A stretch of 64,000 nucleotides of DNA from Pedosphaera sp. Its GTDB lineage: Bacteria; Verrucomicrobiota; Verrucomicrobiia; Limisphaerales; SXQI01. The first letter of the stretch is position 1. The number at the start of each line of letters is the position of its first letter. The position numbers were made by a program, and so were the translations under genes. The notes beneath the pieces are model-generated. The model saw only the letters and a list, made by a program, of their open reading frames with translations, was not told the origin of the DNA and ran no database searches. The stretch is from the NCBI GenBank assembly GCA_025359965.1, contig JANYDC010000119.1, positions 1 through 64,000 on the forward strand. The letters run 5' to 3'. Of this stretch, positions 23,970 to 33,697 are shown one piece after another.

Positions 23970-26120
23970 TCAACCAGCCCCCTGCTCTGCCTGCGATGTT
24001 TCGACGTCGGTAACCTCCTCGGGCTCAGCCACCACCGGCTTGGTCGCATTGCGCTCATCGAGCACCAAAACCCCATGGGATGGAAGGTCGTAATTGCCGG
24101 AAAAAGTCTCGCCCGTTAGAAAATCATGCATCGGCTTGTAGAATTGCAGACGGACCGCCGAGTGATGATGGTTCAGCAGAAAATAAACCTTACTGTCTTC
24201 ACTTTGCCGCATGCTCACCTCAACAGTGTCGGGCACTTTCAAAAGCGGGAAAAGATTGCACAATTGACGCAGCCATGAAACTAAATCGTAATAAAAATAC
24301 TGGTGACTGATTGTGCCGATGTAAATTGCCTTGCCCAGCCCATATTGATTCATGGTAATGGCAGGCCTACCCGCGTAGAAATCTTTCGAAAATGTGGCCA
24401 AAACCTCACAATCCTTGGGTTCAATCAAATCGCACCAGATTTTTGCGGGATGCAAATGACTGGTGGGAAACGACCCCTTAAAGGTGAGGTGGTTGTCCTC
24501 GCCAGCCGGAATAGGATCAAATTCACCCACTGACATTCCAAAAAGGTCCGTCAGGTTGTTCGGAATGCCCGTGTCCGGCACAATATGGTGTTCATCGATC
24601 AAGCCCGTGTTACAGGTCGCAATCAACGTGCCCCCGTTTTGCACATATAACTTCAGCAGATCCGCCTCTGCCGTCGGGATCATGTGCAACGATGGGGCAA
24701 AAACTATTTTGTATTTGGACAGGTCTTCTGTGATGCGCGCAAAATCCACCGGAATATTACGGTCATGCAGGGCCGAATGGAACAATTGCACGTGTTCGCG
24801 GTAATCAAAAAGATGGGTGGGCTGCATCGGCATCTTTAAACTCCAAGCGTTTTCGTGGGAAAACAGAATGCACGTCTCAGCCACCACCCGAGTGCCTTGC
24901 AAGGCGGGAGCGAGCAGTTTTATTTCCTCGCCAATTTGCCGAATCTCATTGTACACCCGATTTTCCGCCCTGCCGTCATGAGTGAGAACGCCGCCGTAAA
25001 ATTTTTCCGATCCGATCCGCGGTTGGCGCCAGAAGAAGTAGAGCACCCCTGTCGCCCCTCGGGAAAGAAGCTGGTAAGTGAACAACCGAACCACACCTGG
25101 CCGCACCAAGGAATTGACCGGCTGCCAATTGACATGGCCGGCCTTCTGCTCGATGACCCAAAAACCCGCGTCCCCGTCAGGAGTTCGGATGCCCGATTTT
25201 TTCAAGGATCGCAGCATGTCGATCTCGCAGGCATTCTCCGCAGCCTTCGATTTAATGGTAGCGTTGGAATCCACTGAAACGAAATCCAGCACGTCAGCCA
25301 TGTCAAAGTGATCAAAATGCCTGCTAAGCGCCCGCAAATTGGTCGTCACCGGAATGTTCGGCGTCGATTCCCTCAAAATCTCCGCCTGACACTTAATGAA
25401 GGCCACACACGTATCACTACTAAACCGCATCCAATCCAGCACCAACGCCGGGTTGTGCACGGTGGGCGCGTGCTTGGGCATCGGAACCTGCTCCCAATCC
25501 GTCACTATCTGCCCCCAGAAACGATTTCCCATCAAATCATTCAAATTCTGGATCGTCCCATACTTCGCCTTTAGCCACGCGTGCCAATCTCGGCACGTTT
25601 CAGGATTGAACGAAAATTCAGTGCCATGACCGCCGATGCCGTTGTCGAGCTGCCAGCCAATCAGTTGAGGATGATCCCCCAGCGCGATTGCAATGGCGCG
25701 AACGATGCGCTTTGCATACTCCCAATAAACGTCACTGTTTAGACAATAGGCGTGGCGGGTACCCTCATTCAGCTTAATCCCGCGCTCGTCAACGGGGAGA
25801 ATCTCCGGATGCGTTTGCGCCAGCCACAACGGTGGAGCAGCGGTAGGGGTGCCCAAAACCACCTTGATACCCGCCTTCTGCATGACATCCATGGCTCGGC
25901 GCAACCAGCCGAAATCAAACTTGCCCTCCTCCGGTTCACAAAGCCCCCACGCAAACTCACCCATTCGAACCACGTTGAAACCGGCCTGCACCATCAGCTC
26001 AGCATCCCTCTCCCACCGGGATTCAGGAAACTCAGGAGTACCAGCGTAGGGATAGACCCAATGCTCCGGATGATAATCGACGCCAAAAAACATAAGACGT
26101 GCGGGATGAGGGTTACTCAC
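23970..26120 (-). CDS. GH42-type beta-galactosidase-like protein, acid/base residue altered
   Basis: Protein of 716 aa with GH42 architecture: N-terminal TIM barrel (FGVDYHPEHW, VVRMGEFAWGLCEP, PTAAPPLWL), a trimerisation/amidotransferase-like middle domain and a small beta C-terminal domain. The nucleophile is kept (Glu324 in FWVIEQKAGHVNWQP). The acid/base motif normally reads W(Q/H)xDNE; here it is GWQLDNGIGGHGTE, with Gly161 in place of glutamate. Classical retaining hydrolysis would be impaired unless another residue substitutes (a Glu lies five residues on). No signal peptide is seen, so it is probably cytoplasmic. The start is GTG; an ATG nine codons in is possible. Confidence 0.85.
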   Translation of the reverse strand: MSNPHPARLMFFGVDYHPEHWVYPYAGTPEFPESRWERDAELMVQAGFNVVRMGEFAWGLCEPEEGKFDFGWLRRAMDVMQKAGIKVVLGTPTAAPPLWLAQTHPEILPVDERGIKLNEGTRHAYCLNSDVYWEYAKRIVRAIAIALGDHPQLIGWQLDNGIGGHGTEFSFNPETCRDWHAWLKAKYGTIQNLNDLMGNRFWGQIVTDWEQVPMPKHAPTVHNPALVLDWMRFSSDTCVAFIKCQAEILRESTPNIPVTTNLRALSRHFDHFDMADVLDFVSVDSNATIKSKAAENACEIDMLRSLKKSGIRTPDGDAGFWVIEQKAGHVNWQPVNSLVRPGVVRLFTYQLLSRGATGVLYFFWRQPRIGSEKFYGGVLTHDGRAENRVYNEIRQIGEEIKLLAPALQGTRVVAETCILFSHENAWSLKMPMQPTHLFDYREHVQLFHSALHDRNIPVDFARITEDLSKYKIVFAPSLHMIPTAEADLLKLYVQNGGTLIATCNTGLIDEHHIVPDTGIPNNLTDLFGMSVGEFDPIPAGEDNHLTFKGSFPTSHLHPAKIWCDLIEPKDCEVLATFSKDFYAGRPAITMNQYGLGKAIYIGTISHQYFYYDLVSWLRQLCNLFPLLKVPDTVEVSMRQSEDSKVYFLLNHHHSAVRLQFYKPMHDFLTGETFSGNYDLPSHGVLVLDERNATKPVVAEPEEVTDVETSQAEQGAG

Positions 26121-26289
26121 TCCCTAATACAACTGCGGAACCGGCTCTGACAATGAAAATCGCCATTCTCTGTTGCTTTCAAAGCATGGGAACTCTCTTA
26201 GCACCCGTCTCGGAATCAGCTTGAATAATTATCTGGATTTCCAAAGTCCGGTTTGTGACAATATCCGGAATTCCATGGAGTCTATTTGC

Positions 26290-29200
26290 ATGAATCAAAA
26301 GGTGGTTTCCCTCGTTCGCTCGTTGGTTTTGACGCTTTTGTTCGCAGCGTCAACCGTGGCGGCTCATTCTCAAAGCGGACTGATCCGCGAAGTCTACGAA
26401 AACATCCCAAACGGAACTCTTTTTGCCCTTACCAATCAGGACGCCAATTTCCCGGACTTCCCGGATGTAGTGGGAGTGGTTCCCGAGTTTGAGGCTCCTC
26501 AAAGTTTCGGAGATTTTTACGGCCAATCGGTCCACGGGTATATTCTCCCCCCCACCAACGGCGACTACATTTTTTGGATAGCCAGCGACGACGGGTCCGC
26601 CCTTTTTATTAGCACCGACGAAAACCCCGCCAACCGGTCCTTAATCGCGGAGGTGGACAACTACGTCGGTTTCAGGGAATTTGATTCTCCTTTCGAACCA
26701 AAGCAGCAATCAAGGCCAATCACCCTTGAGGCTGGAAAGCGGTATTTTATTGAGGCGCTGCACGCGGAGGGCGGTGGAGGTGACCATATGACGGTGCGCT
26801 GGCAGCTGCCAAGCGGCACCATCGAAGAGCCCATCCCGGGTTCAAGACTTATCCCCGAACTGATACCACCGCAAATAACAACTCAGCCACAGAGCACGAA
26901 CTCTGTCGAAAACCTGTCGGCCCTGTTCACCCTAAAACTAGCAAATCGGGCTCCGGTATCCGTTCAATGGCTCCTTAACGGGACAGCAATTCCCGGGGAA
27001 ACCAACGAAACCCTCTTCCTTCCCCAACTCTCCATCGCGCAAAACGGGCAGCGTTATAGCGCGGAATTGACCAATAGTTTCGGCATTAACCGGACGACCG
27101 AGGCTACTCTTACCGTCATCCGCGATACAACACCGCCCAGCCTGCTTACCGCCTACGCGCCGGGGCCAAACAATCTTGTTGCGGTGGTTTTCTCGGAGCC
27201 TGTCGATTCTTCCTCCGCTAACCTAATCGAAAACTACTCATTGAGCGGGGGGCAAATCCTGAGTGCCGTACTCGATAAAGATGGTGTTACCGTACTCCTG
27301 CGAACGACACCCCTACAAATCGGGTCGAGTTACACACTCACGGTCAACAATGTCACTGATCTCGCCTCGAATCCGAACAATATTGAGCCCGAAAGTTCGG
27401 CCACTTTCTCCTACGGATATTCACCAGTTGCGCCGAGTCTGATTTACGGAAAACCAGAACGGATTGGACCTTCCAGCCGCCGAACCGGGCTCATTATTTC
27501 CGAAATAATGTACCACCCATCGCCCCGGGAAGACGGTGTTAACTTGGAATTTGTTGAACTCTTTAACTCATCAGCATCCGTTGTAAGCCTGAACGACTAC
27601 CGCATTGAAGGGGCGATTCAATACACCTTCCCACAAGGTTCCTTTATCTCGGCGGGCTCTTATTTGGTGCTGGCCTCCGCCCCCAACGACTTGAAAGTAC
27701 AAACTGGACTTCCCCGAGTGTACGGCCCCTATTCAGGAACCCTGCAAAACTCTTCCGGAAAACTCAAACTTTTCAACTCGCAAGGCGCACTTCTCATTGA
27801 CGCTTCTTACGGAAGCACATCCCCATGGCCCGTTGCTCCCGATGGCGCTGGTCATTCCTTGGTCCTTTCCCGCCCTTCGTATGGAGAAGCTGATCCGCGC
27901 GCCTATAGTCAAAGCGCCTTAACTGGCGGCAGTCCCGGCAATAATGAACCCGCCATTCCTACCGCGTTCCAATCCGTGGTGATCAATGAGTTTCTGGCCC
28001 ATTCAGTCGCACCGCAATTGGACTTTATCGAGCTTTTCAACTACAGCACCAATGCAGTCAATATTTCGGGCTGTTGGTTAAGTGATTCCCCCACAACCAA
28101 CAAGTTCAGGTTTCCTGCCAATTCCATATTGCCCCCTCTCGGTTTTATTGTGGTTGATGAAACTCAACTTGGCTTCAGCCTGAGCGGCAATGGAGAGTCA
28201 GTCTATCTAAGAGACCCACAACGAACCCGGGTGATCGATTCGTTCCGCTTTGATTCCCAAGCAGTGGGAGTCTCCATGGGACGCTGGCCCGACGGCAATC
28301 AAGTCTTTCGCCCTCTCGCACAAACCACCCCTGGCGAAGTCAACACCGCCCCGTACAGAGAAAGCATTATCGTTAGTGAAATTATGTATCACCCTCCATC
28401 CGGGGGTGGCAACGGTGAATACGTCGAGCTTTACAACCGCGGCACCAACACCGTAAACCTTGGCGGCTGGCGTTTCGACACCGGCATCTCGTTCGTTTTC
28501 GCCGCCGGTTCCCAGCTCAGACCCGGAGCTTACGCGGTCGTCGCGTCTGACAGCAGCTATTTGCGGTCGGTTTACACAAATCTAACTGCGGATAACACAT
28601 TCGGTAACTTCAGCGGCAACCTCTCCAACGGCGGCGAAACCCTCCGACTGCTTCGCCCTGAGACTGTGGTGACCTCCAACACAAACGGCACTCTCTCCAC
28701 CAACATTTCCAACGTGACTGTTACCAGCATTGATTACAAAACCGGAGGACGTTGGGGGCAATGGAGTGATGGCGGCGGCAGCAGCCTTGAGTTGATTGAT
28801 TCTGAGGCAAATCCAAACATTGGCTCCAGCTGGGCCGACAGCGATGAATCTCGCAAAAGCCATTGGATTACCATTGAAAAACGGGGTATTCTCGATTTTG
28901 GCATGACCAATTTCTCGGCTGCCAACCCCTCCAAAAGCCTCCATATTTTCCTGCAGGATGCCGGTGAGGCTTTAGTAGATAATGTGCAGGTCATTCCAGA
29001 CGGAAGCACCAACGTGGTGGCCAATTCGACTTTTGAAAATGGCTTTTCCGATTGGACTGCGACAGGCACGCAGGAACTCACCAAATTGGAACTTTCCGAG
29101 GGCGATGCAAGCGCAAGATCCATGCATGTGCGTGCTGTAACGCGCGGCGACACCAGCTCAAACCGGATTCGCGGCAAATTGCAAGTTGGGCTCAAACCCA

Positions 29201-32200
29201 ACACCATAGCCACCATCAGTGCGCGCGCTCGATGGTTGGCAGGAACCCCGGAAATACTCTTCCGGCTCCATGGCAACTACCTCGAAGCAGTCGGACAACT
29301 GCCCATCCCCGCCAACTTAGGAACGCCCGGCCTGCCCAACAGTAGAGCAAACCCCAATTTTGGTCCCTCCATCAGCCAAATTCAGCACCAACCCATTTTG
29401 CCCAAAGCAAATCTGCCTTTCACTGTTTTGGCCCAAGTGGCCGATGCCCAAGGCGTGGCCGTTGTAACTCTTGCCTATCGTAAGGATCCTTCCACTAACG
29501 TGATTCGCGTTCCCATGGTCAACGTGGGCGCCGGATATTTTCAGGGCACTATCCCTGGTATGCCCCAAGGACAAATGGTGGCATTCTCCATCGAAGCACT
29601 CAATCAAAAGGGTGGACGGTCGATGTTCCCCTCCGATGCGCCGTTCCGTGAGGCCATGATCCTGGTGGGCAGCCAGCTGCAAGGAACGCTGGGCAATTAC
29701 CAACTCTGGCTTTCATCCTCCAACATCACTCGCTGGACCAAGCGCGAAAGCTCCTCCAACTCGGGTTTGGACGCCACCTTTGCCTACAACGGTGACCGCG
29801 TGATCTATAACATGCACACTCTATTCAGTGGCAGTCCCTACCACTGGAGTGGTTATAACGGGCCTCTTGGCAATTTCTGCAATTACTTGATTTCCATGCC
29901 TCCGGATGACCTGTTTCTCGGTCAGCAGGATGCGGTGCTCAATCTTCCCTCCAACATCCTGTCCGACGACACCGCCATCCGCGAACAGACCGCCTTTTGG
30001 ATGGCTGATCAAATCCACCAACCGGCCAATAACCGTCGCTACAACTTCCTGACCCTGAATGGCCAGTTCCGCGGTGGCCCTTTTGAGGATGCTCAACAAC
30101 CCAACGGGGATTTCGTTAAGCAATGGTTCCCCAACGATTCAAACGGCGATCTCTTCAAAATTGAGGACTGGTTCGAATTCAACGACAGTTACGGCTTTCA
30201 AAACGCCGACGCCACCCTCGATAAATGGACAACCACCAACCTCGGAACCAATCTTCGCGAACCCAAACTGGAGCGCTATCGCTGGAATTTCCGCAAACGT
30301 GCCGCCTCTGAGGGCAACTCTGATTACAGCGAGCTTTACAAACTGGTCGATGCATTGAACAACACCAACTCCGCCACATACGTCAGCCGCATCAAGGAAT
30401 TGATCGACATCGACGAATGGATGGGTGCCATGGCTTTTCGTCACGCCATTGGTGATTGGGATTCGTACGGCTACAGACGCGGCAAAAACATGTACGCCTA
30501 TAAACCCACTGCGGGCAAATGGAATCTTCTGCACTGGGATATCGCTTTTGCTTTCGGCCTCGGCGACGGACCCACCTCAGACATTTTCGACACAACGCAT
30601 TTCGATGGAACCATCGATAAAATCACCGCCAGGATGATGCAGGAACCCACCCTTCGCCGTGCGTACATGCGCACCATCCAACTATTGGTCGACGGGCCAT
30701 TCCTAGCCTCCCGCGTAAACTCCGCCATTGACGAGCGGTATGCTGGCCTTTCAGCAGCCTACGGAAATTTACCTGGCCCCACGGATTCCGTGAAACAATG
30801 GATTGCAGAACGGCGTGACTTCCTCCTCAGCCAACTCTCGCCCGTCAATACGGCCTTCGGTTTACTTTCTCCGACTGGAACCATCACCACCAACCGCAAC
30901 CAATTCACACTCATTGGAACAGCCCCGGTCTCCGTCAAGACCATCCGCATCAATGGAGTTGTTTATGATGTCGATTGGACCAGTACAACCACATGGACCA
31001 CACATTACGCCCTGCCAATCGGCACCAAAAACGTCGTGATTCAAGGATTTGATGTTAATGACAAACCGGTGCTTGCCGCAACTTCCACGCTGACCATCAA
31101 TTATAACGGCCCCACAGACAAAGTGGATGACCGAGTGGTCATTAACGAGATCCAGACCCACCCATCCATTGATGGCGCCGAATTTGTCGAACTCTACAAC
31201 AACTCACGTTCAGTGGCGTACGACCTAATTTCCACCCGCCTGCACGGCGTTGATTTCACCTTTACCAATAGCACCATTATTGCTCCAGGTGGTTTCATTA
31301 TCGTGGCAAAGGACTTGGAAAACTATCGCGCTGCCTACCCATTCGCCCTCCAACCGGCGGGCGTGTATGCCGGAAAACTCAGGGACAGCGGAGACACCCT
31401 CAGCCTGGAAAGGTTTGATGCCAGCGGCACTAACGCAATTGTCATCGATGCCGTAACATTTGAGAATGCGCTGCCTTGGCCCGTCATTACAACCAATGAC
31501 GGCACTTCTCTCCAGTTGATAGACTCCTCACGCGACGGCAGCAGGGTTGGAAATTGGGCCATTACCCCCGGAGTGGCCACGCCTGGGGCCAGCAATAGTG
31601 TGCGTTTGGCTTTGGCGGCCTTTCCTGCAGTTTGGCTCAACGAAATTTCCACCGGCAATGCCAACCAGATTGCCGACAACGCGGGTGAATTCGATTCTTG
31701 GACGGAAATTTTTAATCCTACCACCAATCATGTCAGCCTTTCCGGCCTGAGCCTGTCCGATGATCCAGCCAATTTGACAAAATGGACGTTCCCTGCGGGA
31801 GCAGAAATTTTGCCGGGTGAATTTTTGGTCGTCTGGCTGGACGGACAAACAGCCCAAACCAGCGGACGAAATTATCATACCAGTTTCAAGCCAGTCTCAG
31901 GTGCCAGCGGATTCCTAGCCCTATCCGTCAGTGATCAGGGTGCTTCACGCATCATCAGCTACTTGAATTATCCGGCCCTGCCCTCGCGCTATTCCTACGG
32001 AGCCATTCCCGATGGCCAAGCCCACTCGCTGGTCTCCATGTTTTACGCGAGCCCGGGCACGACCAACAACGCAACCGCCGCCCCCGTTGCCGTAACCATC
32101 AACGAATGGATGGCCAGTAACACTCACACCATCGCTGACCAGCACAATAAGTTCTCCGATTGGTTTGAGTTGTACAATGCCGGCAATTCTCCTGCGGTTC

Positions 32201-32736
32201 TCTCGGGATACTCGCTCGCAAATAATTTACTAAATCAAAACGGTCAGGTCATTCCCTCGGGAGTTACCATCCCAGCCAAAGGATTCCTGCTCATCTGGGC
32301 TGATGATTCCGGTCCTAAAACCGACGGATCAAACGGCCCCGTGCATATTTCATTCAAGCTGAGCGCAAAGGGCGAAAGCATTGCCCTCTTTGATCCTAAT
32401 GGCCAACAGATTGATGCCGTTGCCTTTGGCGCACAGACTCCTGATGTGAGCGAGGGAAGATCCACAGACGGTGCTCCCCAGCCCTTCGTTGTCCTGCCCA
32501 CCGCCACTCCCGGAGCCTCGAATAACCCGGCCGAATCAAACCAGATTAACATTACCGCTTATCTGGCCAGTGGCTCGGTAGTGATCACTTGGAATGTCTC
32601 GCCAGGGGCAAACTATCTGATCCAGTACAAGAACTCGCTTAGCGAAGATTGGTCACAGGGGACCGCCGCCAATCTTGGAACCTTCAGCGAACCCATCAGT
32701 ATAGCTCATCGGTTCTACCGCGTAGTCCAGCCCTGA
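26290..32736 (+). CDS. Giant surface protein with PA14, six LTD domains and CotH kinase-like domain
   Basis: Exported protein of 2148 aa. The ATG at 26290 follows a GGAG site nine bases upstream and gives the signal peptide VRSLVLTLLFAASTVAAHSQ. In order: a PA14-like domain (GDYIFWIASDDGSALFIS), an Ig-like segment, a Big_5-like domain, three lamin-tail domains (starting near residues 401, 564 and 694: IISEIMYHP, VINEFLAHS, IVSEIMYHP), and a carbohydrate-binding-like stretch. A CotH region spans about 1136-1500 (FRGGPFEDA, FRHAIGDWDSYGY, LLHWDIAFAFGLGD). Three more LTDs follow (near 1617, 1782 and 1935), and the end is HRFYRVVQP. CotH proteins in spore formers are atypical kinases; here the substrate is unknown. 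It stands alone, divergent from the GH42 gene. Confidence 0.88.
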   Translation: MNQKVVSLVRSLVLTLLFAASTVAAHSQSGLIREVYENIPNGTLFALTNQDANFPDFPDVVGVVPEFEAPQSFGDFYGQSVHGYILPPTNGDYIFWIASDDGSALFISTDENPANRSLIAEVDNYVGFREFDSPFEPKQQSRPITLEAGKRYFIEALHAEGGGGDHMTVRWQLPSGTIEEPIPGSRLIPELIPPQITTQPQSTNSVENLSALFTLKLANRAPVSVQWLLNGTAIPGETNETLFLPQLSIAQNGQRYSAELTNSFGINRTTEATLTVIRDTTPPSLLTAYAPGPNNLVAVVFSEPVDSSSANLIENYSLSGGQILSAVLDKDGVTVLLRTTPLQIGSSYTLTVNNVTDLASNPNNIEPESSATFSYGYSPVAPSLIYGKPERIGPSSRRTGLIISEIMYHPSPREDGVNLEFVELFNSSASVVSLNDYRIEGAIQYTFPQGSFISAGSYLVLASAPNDLKVQTGLPRVYGPYSGTLQNSSGKLKLFNSQGALLIDASYGSTSPWPVAPDGAGHSLVLSRPSYGEADPRAYSQSALTGGSPGNNEPAIPTAFQSVVINEFLAHSVAPQLDFIELFNYSTNAVNISGCWLSDSPTTNKFRFPANSILPPLGFIVVDETQLGFSLSGNGESVYLRDPQRTRVIDSFRFDSQAVGVSMGRWPDGNQVFRPLAQTTPGEVNTAPYRESIIVSEIMYHPPSGGGNGEYVELYNRGTNTVNLGGWRFDTGISFVFAAGSQLRPGAYAVVASDSSYLRSVYTNLTADNTFGNFSGNLSNGGETLRLLRPETVVTSNTNGTLSTNISNVTVTSIDYKTGGRWGQWSDGGGSSLELIDSEANPNIGSSWADSDESRKSHWITIEKRGILDFGMTNFSAANPSKSLHIFLQDAGEALVDNVQVIPDGSTNVVANSTFENGFSDWTATGTQELTKLELSEGDASARSMHVRAVTRGDTSSNRIRGKLQVGLKPNTIATISARARWLAGTPEILFRLHGNYLEAVGQLPIPANLGTPGLPNSRANPNFGPSISQIQHQPILPKANLPFTVLAQVADAQGVAVVTLAYRKDPSTNVIRVPMVNVGAGYFQGTIPGMPQGQMVAFSIEALNQKGGRSMFPSDAPFREAMILVGSQLQGTLGNYQLWLSSSNITRWTKRESSSNSGLDATFAYNGDRVIYNMHTLFSGSPYHWSGYNGPLGNFCNYLISMPPDDLFLGQQDAVLNLPSNILSDDTAIREQTAFWMADQIHQPANNRRYNFLTLNGQFRGGPFEDAQQPNGDFVKQWFPNDSNGDLFKIEDWFEFNDSYGFQNADATLDKWTTTNLGTNLREPKLERYRWNFRKRAASEGNSDYSELYKLVDALNNTNSATYVSRIKELIDIDEWMGAMAFRHAIGDWDSYGYRRGKNMYAYKPTAGKWNLLHWDIAFAFGLGDGPTSDIFDTTHFDGTIDKITARMMQEPTLRRAYMRTIQLLVDGPFLASRVNSAIDERYAGLSAAYGNLPGPTDSVKQWIAERRDFLLSQLSPVNTAFGLLSPTGTITTNRNQFTLIGTAPVSVKTIRINGVVYDVDWTSTTTWTTHYALPIGTKNVVIQGFDVNDKPVLAATSTLTINYNGPTDKVDDRVVINEIQTHPSIDGAEFVELYNNSRSVAYDLISTRLHGVDFTFTNSTIIAPGGFIIVAKDLENYRAAYPFALQPAGVYAGKLRDSGDTLSLERFDASGTNAIVIDAVTFENALPWPVITTNDGTSLQLIDSSRDGSRVGNWAITPGVATPGASNSVRLALAAFPAVWLNEISTGNANQIADNAGEFDSWTEIFNPTTNHVSLSGLSLSDDPANLTKWTFPAGAEILPGEFLVVWLDGQTAQTSGRNYHTSFKPVSGASGFLALSVSDQGASRIISYLNYPALPSRYSYGAIPDGQAHSLVSMFYASPGTTNNATAAPVAVTINEWMASNTHTIADQHNKFSDWFELYNAGNSPAVLSGYSLANNLLNQNGQVIPSGVTIPAKGFLLIWADDSGPKTDGSNGPVHISFKLSAKGESIALFDPNGQQIDAVAFGAQTPDVSEGRSTDGAPQPFVVLPTATPGASNNPAESNQINITAYLASGSVVITWNVSPGANYLIQYKNSLSEDWSQGTAANLGTFSEPISIAHRFYRVVQP

Positions 32737-32750
32737 CCTCACCAACAAAC

Positions 32751-32778
32751 AAGGGCCGGAATAAATATTCCGGCCCTT
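32751..32778. terminator. Bidirectional hairpin terminator
   Basis: A 12-bp perfect stem (AAGGGCCGGAAT / ATTCCGGCCCTT) with an AAAT loop lies 15 bases after the stop of the PA14/LTD/CotH gene. It is A/T-flanked on both sides, so it may also serve the minus-strand ATPase gene that ends 69 bases further on. Confidence 0.75.
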
Positions 32779-32846
32779 TGATCCACCACAAGTCCTGCGC
32801 GATTAAAATCAATCGGAGAGGACGAATCTTTTGGCGTAGAGCGCTC

Positions 32847-33578
32847 CTAATCCTTAAACAGCTCCCTCAACATCCCCTGCGGATTATTGAGGAAACTCTT
32901 GGTCAACGTGAAATGTTCAGTTTCCTCGTAGAGAATGGGTTTCAGCCCGTTCTCGGTAAGTTGATGAATCACCGCGTTCGGATATGCCATCAGAATGGGC
33001 GAATGCGTGGCAATCAGGAATTGCGAACCCTCGCGCACCAAATCGTGTAAGCGCACTAAAAGCGCGAGCTGTCGGGCTGGTGAAAGCGCAGCTTCCGGCT
33101 CATCCAGGATGTACAATCCGTGCCCCTGAAAACGATGCATGAACAAACTCCAGAAAGACTCACCGTGAGACTGATCATGAAGCGATTTGTCCCCATATCC
33201 CGTAACTCCGATGCCATCCACGTAAGTGGCCACATTGTAGAAACTCTCCGCACGGAGAAAATAACCATCGGACGGCTTGTTTATTCCCTTCGCCAAGCGT
33301 AGATAGTCGTGAAGATCCGAATGCGAAGCACGGGTGGCAAATCCGAAGTTCCTGCTGCCACCCTCTGCATTAAAGCCATAAGCCACCGCAATCGCTTCCA
33401 GCAAAGTTGACTTTCCAGAACCGTTCTCCCCCACAATGAAAGTTACGGAGGGATGCAGCTTGAATTGTTTGAGCGTTTTGACCACCGGCAGCGAAAACGG
33501 ATACTCCGCAAACGACAAAACCTTGTCCCTCCGCAGCTCCACCTGAAGCAGAAAATGCTCACAATCCCGCAGGCTCAT
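32847..33578 (-). CDS. AAA/ABC-type ATPase, stand-alone
   Basis: Predicted cytosolic ATPase of 243 aa. Walker A is IVGENGSGKST (about residues 48-58), a signature-like SHGESF lies in the middle, and Walker B is LYILDEPEAALSP, followed by a switch histidine in LIATHSPILM. No membrane or DNA-binding domain is attached, and no transporter gene is adjacent. It resembles the COG3910-type predicted ATPases related to RecF/SMC-like and OLD-like proteins; the process it serves is unknown. There are about 120 bases without a gene before the next coding region. Confidence 0.85.
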   Translation of the reverse strand: MSLRDCEHFLLQVELRRDKVLSFAEYPFSLPVVKTLKQFKLHPSVTFIVGENGSGKSTLLEAIAVAYGFNAEGGSRNFGFATRASHSDLHDYLRLAKGINKPSDGYFLRAESFYNVATYVDGIGVTGYGDKSLHDQSHGESFWSLFMHRFQGHGLYILDEPEAALSPARQLALLVRLHDLVREGSQFLIATHSPILMAYPNAVIHQLTENGLKPILYEETEHFTLTKSFLNNPQGMLRELFKD

Positions 33579-33697
33579 ACGGTTAGCTCGACTTATTGGA
33601 TGTCACCTAATTTTCGATTCTCAGGAGATACTCTATCCATAAACCGAAAAGTGTCCTGCGTCTTCGGTGGGCAAACCTCCCAAACCCAACCGAAAAC

